From Pseudacidobacterium sp036264445 (GTDB lineage: Bacteria; Acidobacteriota; Terriglobia; Terriglobales; Acidobacteriaceae), in assembly GCA_036264445.1 (NCBI GenBank), contig DATAQW010000085.1:1-9281 (forward strand): DNA of 9,281 nt. The letters run 5' to 3'. Below the pieces are notes generated by a model. That model did not search any database. It was not told the origin of the DNA and was given only the letters and a program-made list of their open reading frames with translations. This document shows positions 1 to 6,227 of this stretch, in pieces; the first letter of the stretch is position 1, and each line of letters starts with the position of its first letter. A program made the translations under genes and the position numbers.

Positions 1-1572
1 GAAGCCGAATCAAAAGACAAGGACAAAGAGAAGGAAAAACCGAAGCCCATCGTTATTGATCGCTATCATTTCAAGCAGGACATCGAAGGATATATCTCGA
101 CGGAGACAATGCCCAAGCTGCTCTATCTCTTCGATGTGGAAACGCACAAGCTCGACAAACTGACGACAGACAAGAAGTATGAAGAAGAAAACGCAGTCTG
201 GTCGCCAGACGGAGCACGCATTGCTTATGTAAGCAATCACGATCCCGATCCCGACCGTACGGTGAATACGGACGTTTTTGTTGTAGATGCCAAGCCAAAC
301 TCCACGCCGTCCAGGCTGACGACATACAATGGTCAAGACGGCGGCCGCATCGCCTGGAGTCCGGACAGCAAGCTGATCGCCTATCTGCACGGTAGCGAAC
401 CGAAATACCTTGAGTACAACCAGAATCAGCTTGCTGTTGTCCCAGCTGCAGGAGGCGAGCCGCGCATTCTGACCGCGAAGCTTGACCGGGCTGTTTCTTC
501 TCCGGTGGTTGCACCTGACGGGCAATCTGTAACCGTGTTGGTGACAGATGACCGCTCTGAATATCCAGCCTCGGTTTTGTTGAGCGATGGTACAGTAAAA
601 CGCTTGCTTGAGAACACTGGTGTTGCCATGGGGCAGAACCAGGCTTCAGGTCACACCGCTATTGTGTGGACAACTGACAATGCTCCAGCAGAGATATATG
701 CATTGGAAGACGACAAGCTGCGCAAATTGAGCTCGCACAACGATGCATTGGTCGCACAGCTCAAGCTCGGCGAAACACGCAATCTTGAGGCGAAGACCAA
801 AGACGGCGCAGACGTGCATGGATTGCTGACCTTGCCTGTTGGTTATGAGTCAGGGAAAAGGTATCCGTTATTGTTACGAATTCACGGCGGCCCCAATGGC
901 CAGGATGCGCACACATTCGTGCCGGAAAGACAGCTTTTTGCCGGACGCGGCTATGCGGTTTTGAATGTCAATTATCGGGGCAGCTCCGGACGAGGTGCCG
1001 CTTATCAGCAGATTATCTTTGCCGACTGGGGCGGCAAAGAAGTCGTCGACCTGCTGGCGTGTGTCGATGAGGCAGTCAAGGAGGGTTATGGTGATCCCGA
1101 CCGTCTCGGTGTTGGCGGATGGAGCTACGGCGGCATTCTGACGGACTATACCATCGCGTCTACGCCGCGTTTCAAAGCTGCCACCAGCGGCGCCGGCATG
1201 GGCAGTCCACTTGGACTCTACGGCATTGATCAGTACGTCTTCCAGTACGACAATGAACTGGGGCCGCCGTGGAAGAACACCGATACATATATGAAGCTTG
1301 GCTATCCGCTGTTGCACGCCGACCGCATCCACACGCCAACGCTCTTCATGGGCGGCGATAAGGACTTCAACGTGCCTCTTGTCGGCGGAGAGCAAATGTA
1401 TCAGGCGCTGCGCAGCTTGAATGTTCCTACGGAAATGATTGTTTATCCTGGGCAGTTTCACGGATTTACCCGGCCCAGCTTCATCCGTGACCGCTATCAG
1501 CGATATTTTGACTGGTATGACAGGTACCTCATGCCAAAGACGAGCCCAAAGACGAGCGTGGAGAAGAAGTGA
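1..1572 (+). CDS. S9 family (prolyl oligopeptidase type) serine peptidase, 5' end outside window
   Basis: The frame is open from base 1, so this is the C-terminal 523 codons of a longer protein; the internal ATG at 109 is not a credible start. S9 peptidases cut short peptides and combine a beta-propeller gate with a C-terminal alpha/beta hydrolase. Counting from base 1, PD40-type propeller strands are visible (WSPDGARIAYVSN, then WSPDSKLIAYL). The hydrolase follows: oxyanion-region HGGPNGQ at codons 295-301, nucleophile S375 in GGWSYGG, probable catalytic D455 in GDKDFNVP and H487 in GQFHGF. The full triad is therefore present and the enzyme should be active. The first 16 codons are a Lys/Glu/Asp-rich stretch, probably an insert between propeller blades. 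Many relatives are exported, but any signal peptide lies outside the window. The gene converges on the amidohydrolase, with 39 bp between the stop codons and no strong terminator. Subfamily and substrate cannot be decided. Confidence 0.93.
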   Translation, partial: EAESKDKDKEKEKPKPIVIDRYHFKQDIEGYISTETMPKLLYLFDVETHKLDKLTTDKKYEEENAVWSPDGARIAYVSNHDPDPDRTVNTDVFVVDAKPNSTPSRLTTYNGQDGGRIAWSPDSKLIAYLHGSEPKYLEYNQNQLAVVPAAGGEPRILTAKLDRAVSSPVVAPDGQSVTVLVTDDRSEYPASVLLSDGTVKRLLENTGVAMGQNQASGHTAIVWTTDNAPAEIYALEDDKLRKLSSHNDALVAQLKLGETRNLEAKTKDGADVHGLLTLPVGYESGKRYPLLLRIHGGPNGQDAHTFVPERQLFAGRGYAVLNVNYRGSSGRGAAYQQIIFADWGGKEVVDLLACVDEAVKEGYGDPDRLGVGGWSYGGILTDYTIASTPRFKAATSGAGMGSPLGLYGIDQYVFQYDNELGPPWKNTDTYMKLGYPLLHADRIHTPTLFMGGDKDFNVPLVGGEQMYQALRSLNVPTEMIVYPGQFHGFTRPSFIRDRYQRYFDWYDRYLMPKTSPKTSVEKK

Positions 1573-1611
1573 ATCACTCTGATCAACTCTTAGCTGATTC
1601 CTGGTGTTCCG

Positions 1612-2829
1612 CTACTTTTGGTAAATAACCTTTCCGCCTCTTATGGTGTACGCCACCTTGGCCAGATTTCTCACATCTGCCGCAGGATCAGCGTCGAGTA
1701 CCACGAGGTCGGCGTCCATTCCTTTTTCTACCTTGCCCTTCGTCTTTGCTTTGAAGTAGGTGCTTGGGGTGGTTGTCAGCGACGCAAGAATATCCCGCCA
1801 TCCCATCGCCCGCCCCATGAATTCAAATTCCTGCGCTGTGTCGTATTTGGAGATGAAGCCTACGTCAGTGCCGAATAGAATCGTGCCACCTTCAGAGAAA
1901 TATGACTTCAACTCACTCACTCCAAGCTGCACAAGTTGATTCTGGATGACAGGGTCCGGCACAACGGTTGTCCATAAAGTCAGAGTCGGAATCAGTGCGG
2001 TATGCTGCCGCTTCATCTGCGCCAGTTCGTCGGCGGTAAAACCATCTTGCGTAGGAATGGTGTGCGCCAGTATATCCACTCCGCCTGCCAGTGCGTTGTC
2101 TGCGCCGGTGTGGTTCTGCGGATGCGCAAAGACCGGCTTCCCCTGTGCGTGCGCCACCTCCGCAGCTGCTTTCACAATAGCGGTGTCCATATTGATGACC
2201 GGCTTGTCGCCCATATAAGCACCGGTGAACAGCTTCATCCCGTCGAGGCCCATGCTCACGTATTGCTGCGCCATCTGCCGGGCTTCTTCCGGAGTAGCAG
2301 CTTCCGGCAGCTGCATTTCCGGAGGAAGATACACGGGGTGGCCATTCTTAGGGAAGATATCTCCCGCCATAAGTATCCTTGGTCCGGCAATTTCGCCCGA
2401 TTCCACACGCTGCTTCAGCGCCAGTGTGTTGTGTGGCTCAGAACCCAGATCCCAGACAGTCGTGAAGCCCCAGCCTGTGAGCATCTCCTGCATGTGGGCT
2501 TCGAGTTTGGCTGCGGCCGCAGATGCAGCGTTATCCCACCCGTTTGTGAAATGCACATGGCTGTTCCAGAAGCCAGCTACGACGACTTTGCCGGCGCAGT
2601 CAAGCTTGAGCGCGGAGGGTAGCGCATACTTTGTGCGACCCGCTGGCGCAATAGAGTCAATCTTGCCGTCGTTCACGATCAATGTTGCATTTTCAATCGG
2701 AGGGTCTGTTGGCGATGGATACACTTTTGCGCCAGCGCAGACCAGGACACTGTGGTCTGCCGCGGATGCAAGTGGAGCGGTCATCAGCAAAGACGCAAAA
2801 GCAAGGATGAACTTGTAGCGTAGCTTCAT
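1612..2829 (-). CDS. Exported metal-dependent amidohydrolase
   Basis: A 405-aa member of the amidohydrolase superfamily (imidazolonepropionase/prolidase-like group), which hydrolyses C-N bonds in cyclic amides, peptides or related compounds with a mono- or binuclear metal centre. The N-terminus is a Sec-type signal: MKLRYKF, a hydrophobic core, and probable cleavage after ASA at residue 23. This supports the ATG at 2829 and a periplasmic or secreted location. Metal-site residues in order are H91 and H93 (NSHVHF), K199 (GMKLFTG, the usual carboxylated-lysine position), H236 or H240 (FAHPQNH), H256 (LAHTIP) and D322 (FGTDVG). The C-terminus returns to the small beta-sandwich that also includes the N-terminus (DADLVVLDADP, then IRGGKVIYQK). 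It lies 11 bp downstream of the AAA+ ATPase gene without a clear Shine-Dalgarno of its own, suggesting cotranscription and perhaps translational coupling. The substrate cannot be read from the sequence. Confidence 0.93.
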   Translation of the reverse strand: MKLRYKFILAFASLLMTAPLASAADHSVLVCAGAKVYPSPTDPPIENATLIVNDGKIDSIAPAGRTKYALPSALKLDCAGKVVVAGFWNSHVHFTNGWDNAASAAAAKLEAHMQEMLTGWGFTTVWDLGSEPHNTLALKQRVESGEIAGPRILMAGDIFPKNGHPVYLPPEMQLPEAATPEEARQMAQQYVSMGLDGMKLFTGAYMGDKPVINMDTAIVKAAAEVAHAQGKPVFAHPQNHTGADNALAGGVDILAHTIPTQDGFTADELAQMKRQHTALIPTLTLWTTVVPDPVIQNQLVQLGVSELKSYFSEGGTILFGTDVGFISKYDTAQEFEFMGRAMGWRDILASLTTTPSTYFKAKTKGKVEKGMDADLVVLDADPAADVRNLAKVAYTIRGGKVIYQK

Positions 2830-2840
2830 ATACGCCGGTC

Positions 2841-4358
2841 TTAATTAAATCCGCGGCGTGTTCTGCGCTGCGCCCAATCATCGATCTCACGTTCGGGTTC
2901 GTGCTCTGCCCGTGAGGGGCGTTGCGGTTTATCGGAAGCCGTGAAGGCGCGTTCTTCGGTCCGGCTTACGCGATGATGCGCGTACATGCCTTCGAGCAGA
3001 AACTCAGCCGCTGCGACCAGATGTTCCGGATCGGATTTCTGCGTGATGCCGAGAGGCGCGAGCTTTTCCACGAGTCCCTGAATTTGTTTCAGTTCTGATG
3101 TGATGGACTTCGATGATTGGTCATCATCGAACTTAATTGTTCCGCCAAGGTTAAACCATTGCTCAATCTGCTGCGTGTTTGTCTCGCCAAAGTACTTGTT
3201 AAAAATTTTTCCGATAGCGGTTCGCAGAATCTCACGCACGACGGTGTCTGCGCCGCGCATCTCGCCTTCGTATTCAAGCTCCAGCTTTCCGGTGATTCCG
3301 GGCAGAGCCGCATAAATGTCGCCCACGCGGGGCATTACCAGCGATTCGCCGTGAATCAATGCGCGCCGCTCTGCATTCGAAATAATCAGATCCATGGTCG
3401 ATATTGGAAGGCGCTGGCTTACGCCGCTGCGCTTGTCGACCTTCTTCTCCTCGCGCGCGCTGAAGGCGATCTGCTCTACCAGTTCGCGCATATAATGCGG
3501 AGTCTCGAGTGAACCCAGGCCGCGATTGCTCCATGTTTCCTGCGCGGTGATAGCGATGCCTTCTTCGAGCGTTTCCGGATAGTGCGTGCGAATCTCAGAG
3601 CCGATGCGGTCTTTAAGCGGAGTCACGATTTTTCCGCGCGCCGTATAATCTTCCGGATTGGCGCTGAAGACGAGCGCAACATCAAGCGCCAGCCGCACAG
3701 GATAACCCTTAATCTGCACGTCGCCTTCCTGCATGATGTTGAAGAGCGCGACCTGGATCTTCCCTGCGAGGTCAGGCAGCTCATTGATGGCGAAGATGCC
3801 GCGGTTGGCGCGAGGCAACAGCCCGAAGTGCATCGTTAGTTCGCTGGCGAGATGATGTCCTCCACGTGCCGCTTTGATTGGGTCGAGATCGCCGATGAGG
3901 TCAGCAACCGTTACATCCGGTGTTGCCAGCTTTTCGACGAATCGCTCATCGCGGTCCATGTAGTCGATGGCGGTCGCGTCGCCCTGCTCGGCGATGAGGT
4001 CGCGGCAGCGCTTGCACAGCGGCTTGTAAGGATTGTCGCGAATCTCACAGCCTGCAATGAACGGAACCTGCTCGTCAAGGAGGGCAGTGAGCGCGCGCAG
4101 GATGCGGCTCTTTGCTTGTCCGCGCAGCCCGAGCAGAATGAAATTCTGCTTCGACAGAACAGCGTTTACAATCTGCGGAACGACTGTGTCCTCATAGCCG
4201 ACGATGCCTGGAAAGATGGTCTCGCGCGATTTGAGTCGCGTAATCAGATTTTCGCGAAGTTCATCTTTTACGCTGCGCGACGCCAGTCGCACTTCAGAAA
4301 ACTTCGCGCTCTTGCGTAGTTCACCAAGGGTCTTCGGCAGGGATTGGGTCGGCATCAT
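2841..4358 (-). CDS. MoxR/magnesium-chelatase-like AAA+ ATPase
   Basis: A 505-aa AAA+ protein of the type often annotated 'magnesium chelatase' or 'sigma-54-interacting regulator'. Such ATPases remodel protein complexes, commonly with a VWA-domain partner; the client here is unknown. Walker A is GLRGQAKS (residues 77-84, the GxxGxAKS form typical of MoxR/RavA). A Walker B-like strand GIFAINEL (187-194) has Asn where Asp is usual but keeps Glu193. Sensor-1 is N234 in FSANPEDYTARG and a likely arginine finger is R251 in PLKDRIG. The protein's only three cysteines (C104, C115, C118) cluster between Walker A and Walker B. The last 40 residues are charged, probably disordered, ending RRTRRGFN. Two ATGs are tandem at 4358 and 4355; the GGAG upstream is only 2 nt from the first and 5 nt from the second, so 4355 may be the true start. 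LON lies 70 bp upstream and amidohydrolase 11 bp downstream. No VWA gene is visible. Family assignment is firm; function is not. Confidence 0.9.
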   Translation of the reverse strand: MMPTQSLPKTLGELRKSAKFSEVRLASRSVKDELRENLITRLKSRETIFPGIVGYEDTVVPQIVNAVLSKQNFILLGLRGQAKSRILRALTALLDEQVPFIAGCEIRDNPYKPLCKRCRDLIAEQGDATAIDYMDRDERFVEKLATPDVTVADLIGDLDPIKAARGGHHLASELTMHFGLLPRANRGIFAINELPDLAGKIQVALFNIMQEGDVQIKGYPVRLALDVALVFSANPEDYTARGKIVTPLKDRIGSEIRTHYPETLEEGIAITAQETWSNRGLGSLETPHYMRELVEQIAFSAREEKKVDKRSGVSQRLPISTMDLIISNAERRALIHGESLVMPRVGDIYAALPGITGKLELEYEGEMRGADTVVREILRTAIGKIFNKYFGETNTQQIEQWFNLGGTIKFDDDQSSKSITSELKQIQGLVEKLAPLGITQKSDPEHLVAAAEFLLEGMYAHHRVSRTEERAFTASDKPQRPSRAEHEPEREIDDWAQRRTRRGFN

Positions 4359-4359
4359 G

Positions 4360-4426
4360 ACTCCAGTATGACCTGTTTTTTCAATAGATGAGTTGGGAAA
4401 GAGATTCGGCGCTTATTTCCTGGAGT
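4360..4426 (-). promoter_or_regulatory. Possible SD-sequestering inverted repeat before the AAA+ gene
   Basis: On the minus strand ACTCCAG (4426-4420), just after the LON stop codon, is perfectly complementary to CTGGAGT (4366-4360), which contains the Shine-Dalgarno of the AAA+ gene. Pairing would hide the ribosome site and close a loop of about 53 nt. Seven base pairs over this distance can arise by chance, so this is a structural observation, not an established regulator. Confidence 0.25.
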
Positions 4427-4428
4427 TG

Positions 4429-5034
4429 CTACATGACCCGTCCATTTCCCGCCGCTACGCGATTGGCCTGTACGCCCACGCGCAATTTGGGCAGCATAGT
4501 CTTGTAAAACTCGCAGAGAATCTGCGTTCGTTCAGCATCTGAGCGGACGCTGAGCAGTTGTTGCTTGAAACTGAGGTCGGCGGGCAAAGCGGCGGCAAGT
4601 TGAAATGCGATTGGCGCATTTAAATCAAATTGCGTGGATTGCTGCTCCATGCCGATTAATTCGAGCACTTCAAAGTGGAGAGCGATGCATTCCTCACGTG
4701 ACTGCCGCGTCGATTCGCTTCCTTCGTCGGTAAAAAAATCAACTTCCGCCTGCAGAAAAGCTCGCGAATTGTCGAGCTGCTCAATCTCAAAGCGGATGCC
4801 GCCCTCGCACAGGACGTCCATGCGCCCATCGTCGTATTTCTGTAACACACGCATGACCGAAGCCATGCAGCCGATTACGGCAAGCCCTTCACGCTGCGCT
4901 CTCACCACGCCAAAGGTGCTCTGATTTGCGATGCATTCGCCAATCATCTCCTTATATCGATCTTCGAAGATATGAAGTGGCAGTGGCGTCCCCGGAAAGA
5001 GAACCACATGCAGAGGGAACAGGGGGACTTTCAT
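4429..5034 (-). CDS. LON substrate-binding (N-terminal) domain protein
   Basis: A 201-aa stand-alone protein related to the N-terminal domain of Lon protease (PF02190 type). It opens with the family signature, PLFPLHVVLFPG at 4-15 followed by PLHIFEDRYKEM at 19-30. A beta-rich body contains FGVV, an IGCMASV segment and GRMDVLCEGGIRFEI (70-84), and the C-terminal half is helical. Neither the AAA+ module nor the Ser-Lys protease domain is present, so it has no proteolytic activity of its own; a role in substrate binding or as an adaptor is inference. Starting at the ATG at 5034 places the signature at the very N-terminus, as usual for the family, although no good Shine-Dalgarno precedes it (upstream sequence GATAATGTCCTAATT). 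It lies 87 bp downstream of the TPR gene and 70 bp upstream of the AAA+ ATPase, probably in one transcription unit. Confidence 0.9.
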   Translation of the reverse strand: MKVPLFPLHVVLFPGTPLPLHIFEDRYKEMIGECIANQSTFGVVRAQREGLAVIGCMASVMRVLQKYDDGRMDVLCEGGIRFEIEQLDNSRAFLQAEVDFFTDEGSESTRQSREECIALHFEVLELIGMEQQSTQFDLNAPIAFQLAAALPADLSFKQQLLSVRSDAERTQILCEFYKTMLPKLRVGVQANRVAAGNGRVM

Positions 5035-5050
5035 AATTAGGACATTATCT

Positions 5051-5083
5051 GTGACTTCACGGCTTGCGGGAAATCCACAAGCC
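5051..5083. other. Inverted-repeat pair upstream of the LON gene
   Basis: Two adjacent symmetric elements lie between the TPR and LON genes. GTGACTTCAC (5051-5060) has 4-bp arms around a 2-nt centre. At 5061-5083 GGCTTG and CAAGCC form a 6-bp stem that continues, after one mismatch, with GG/CC and a G-T pair around an AAA loop. There is no T-run after the hairpin on either strand, so it is not a standard intrinsic terminator. It could be an operator, an RNA-processing site or a weak transcription pause in the operon. Confidence 0.3.
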
Positions 5084-5121
5084 CAATTCGTTTTGATGTT
5101 GCGTAAGCTGATTTTTTCGCG

Positions 5122-5439
5122 CTATAGCCCGAGCTCCAGGTCGTCGAGCATTGCCTGCATCTCGCTGAGCGCATGCTGATTGCCGCTCCGCCGCGCGCTG
5201 GCGATGCCTTCTGTCAGCCGTGCTTTTGCTTCGTCTTTGCGGTCTGCTTTAGCGAGGGTTTGCGCGGCCATGAAGTATCCGGCAGTGTAGTCAGGGTGGT
5301 CGGTCAAAAGCTTCTGGAATTCAGCAAGCGCGGTTTCCACATTGCCTAGATTCGCGTGTTCCATGGCAAGACCGTAGCGGGCAAAAGCGTTCGTTGGGTC
5401 TTGTGTCAGAATTTCTGTAAGTACGGCGATTTTATCCAT
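5122..5439 (-). CDS. Small tetratricopeptide-repeat protein
   Basis: A 105-aa protein with about two TPR units. Helix pairs around RYGLAMEHANLGNVETALAE (21-40) and FMAAQTLAKADRKDEAKARL (56-75) show the Gly/Ala/Tyr/Pro spacing typical of the repeat, and a third, degenerate helical stretch ends in LDDLELGL. There is no signal peptide or membrane segment, so it is probably a cytoplasmic protein-interaction scaffold; its partner is unknown. The frame stays open upstream to 5724, but I chose the ATG at 5439 because the protein then begins MDKIAVLTEILTQDP, directly ahead of the first repeat, with a GAG-containing ribosome site about 7 nt upstream. The longer version would overlap the thioesterase coding region on the other strand and adds a Cys/Ser-rich, non-TPR sequence. 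It appears to be the first gene of the four-gene minus-strand cluster. Confidence 0.85.
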   Translation of the reverse strand: MDKIAVLTEILTQDPTNAFARYGLAMEHANLGNVETALAEFQKLLTDHPDYTAGYFMAAQTLAKADRKDEAKARLTEGIASARRSGNQHALSEMQAMLDDLELGL

Positions 5440-5495
5440 AAACAATCTCAGTGTTTTCTGTGCTGACGTTGCTTGGAAGGCCAGTCCTTGCGAGA

Positions 5496-5525
5496 CTAAT
5501 AAGTTGAAGTCTTTTCGCGTTCCAA
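5496..5525 (-). promoter_or_regulatory. Weak candidate promoter for the TPR-LON-AAA+ cluster
   Basis: In the 136-bp divergent spacer, the minus strand reads TTGGAA (5525-5520), an 18-bp gap, then TATTAG (5501-5496), each 4 of 6 to the sigma-70 consensus. It would start transcription about 50 nt before the TPR ATG. The match is weak and found by eye. No convincing promoter was seen for the divergent thioesterase gene in the same spacer. Confidence 0.25.
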
Positions 5526-5559
5526 AACAGAATTGTATTGAAAAACTCGCGAAGAGGTT

Positions 5560-5566
5560 GGAGAGG
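5560..5566 (+). promoter_or_regulatory. Shine-Dalgarno that decides the thioesterase start
   Basis: GGAGAGG lies 9 nt before the ATG at 5576. It favours this start over the in-frame TTG at 5504, which has no purine-rich site upstream and would add a basic N-terminal extension. Confidence 0.6.
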
Positions 5567-5575
5567 CAAGTATTG

Positions 5576-6124
5576 ATGCATTTTTCGGGACATTCACTTC
5601 CCACGCGCTCAGTGGCTGAATCGCAGTCGGAGATGACGGAACTCATCCTGCCGAATGATACGAACACGTTGAATAATCTGCTTGGCGGGCGGCTGATGCA
5701 CTTCATCGACCTCGTGGGAGCCATGGCCGCCTATCGTCATTCGCGCACGCATGTTGTCACCGCTTCGATGGATCACATTGATTTCATTGCGCCGGTGCAC
5801 GTTGGCGACTTGTTGATTTTGAAATCCTCTGTCAATCGCGCCTTCAACACTTCGATGGAAGTTGGAGTGAAGGTCTGGGTGGAAAACACCATTGTTGGGA
5901 CGCACCGGCATGTAGCCTCAGCGTATCTAACGTTTGTAGCGGTTGATTCGCAAGGGCGGAGCGTTCCTGTTCCGAAATTGCAGCCGGAAACAGATGAAGA
6001 GAATCGCCGCTATGAAGACGCAGGCCGCCGACGCGAGTTGCGTAAAAAAGAGCTGGAACTAAAGCGTGCAACCAAAGTCGCCGAAGTTGAGATGCAAGGT
6101 TCTGTGCGTCCCGGGCGTGCGTAA
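5576..6124 (+). CDS. Acyl-CoA thioesterase, hot-dog fold (YciA/BACH type)
   Basis: A 182-aa single hot-dog-domain protein that should hydrolyse acyl-CoA thioesters to free acid and CoA in the cytoplasm, normally as a hexamer in this family. The diagnostic block runs from LPNDTNTLNNLLGG (25-38) into RLMHFIDLVGAMAA (39-52), where D45 and the Asn of the NDTN segment are the expected active-site residues. The central strands ASMDHIDFIAPVHVGDLL (63-80) and MEVGVKVWVEN (94-104) are typical. The C-terminal 40 residues are a charged helix rich in Arg, Lys and Glu (RRYEDAGRRRELRKK), as often seen in these proteins. The ATG at 5576 is chosen for its GGAGAGG site; a TTG at 5504 is the alternative. It is divergent from the TPR gene and 103 bp upstream of mrp in the same direction. 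Acyl-chain preference cannot be read from the sequence. Confidence 0.9.
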   Translation: MHFSGHSLPTRSVAESQSEMTELILPNDTNTLNNLLGGRLMHFIDLVGAMAAYRHSRTHVVTASMDHIDFIAPVHVGDLLILKSSVNRAFNTSMEVGVKVWVENTIVGTHRHVASAYLTFVAVDSQGRSVPVPKLQPETDEENRRYEDAGRRRELRKKELELKRATKVAEVEMQGSVRPGRA

Positions 6125-6131
6125 GCGTCAA

Positions 6132-6177
6132 CTACAGTTCCTCCCCTCCGCGCTACGCGTTCCGGTCGGGATGACAA
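6132..6177. repeat. REP-like dispersed intergenic element (single copy here)
   Basis: The intergenic stretch read on the minus strand starts TTTGTCATCCCGACCGGA, continues through an ACGCGTAGCGCGGAG core and ends GGAGGAACTGTAG. It resembles the 'GTCATCC-GA-CGGAGCG-AGCGGAG-GGA' elements that I recall as scattered between genes in Acidobacteriota and other bacteria. It contains a short palindrome, CGCG-CTA-CGCG at 6149-6159. Only one copy lies in the window, so repeat status rests on recognition, not on a count. Confidence 0.5.
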
Positions 6178-6199
6178 AATTGGGTCAATCATTTTTAAC
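6171..6199 (+). promoter_or_regulatory. Candidate promoter for mrp
   Basis: ATGACA (6171-6176, 5 of 6 to the -35 consensus), a 17-bp spacer and TTTAAC (6194-6199, 4 of 6 to the -10 consensus) would start transcription near 6206, about 20 nt before the mrp ATG. The -35 box sits at the edge of the REP-like element, so the repeat may supply part of the promoter. Confidence 0.35.
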
Positions 6200-6227
6200 T
6201 GCCATTTAGAAGCAACAGGAGTTTTCC

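Noticed and set aside
874..1461. 195-aa open frame on the minus strand opposite the S9 peptidase
   Set aside because: The plus strand codes for the conserved catalytic domain with its Ser-Asp-His triad; the minus frame has no recognisable motif and is a shadow.
1571..1600. Possible terminator between the S9 peptidase and the amidohydrolase (GAATCA/TGATTC)
   Set aside because: The stem is only 6 bp, AT-rich, with an 18-nt loop and no T-run on either strand.
2002..2818. Overlapping plus-strand open frames of about 200 aa opposite the amidohydrolase
   Set aside because: The minus strand carries a signal peptide and all metal ligands in order; the plus frames are Cys/Ser/Arg-rich with no motif.
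5504..5575. TTG start adding 24 residues to the thioesterase
   Set aside because: There is no ribosome site before the TTG, whereas the ATG at 5576 has GGAGAGG 9 nt upstream.
5440..5724. N-terminal extension of the TPR protein by about 95 residues
   Set aside because: The extra sequence has no TPR character, overlaps the thioesterase coding region on the other strand, and a good ATG with a ribosome site exists at 5439.
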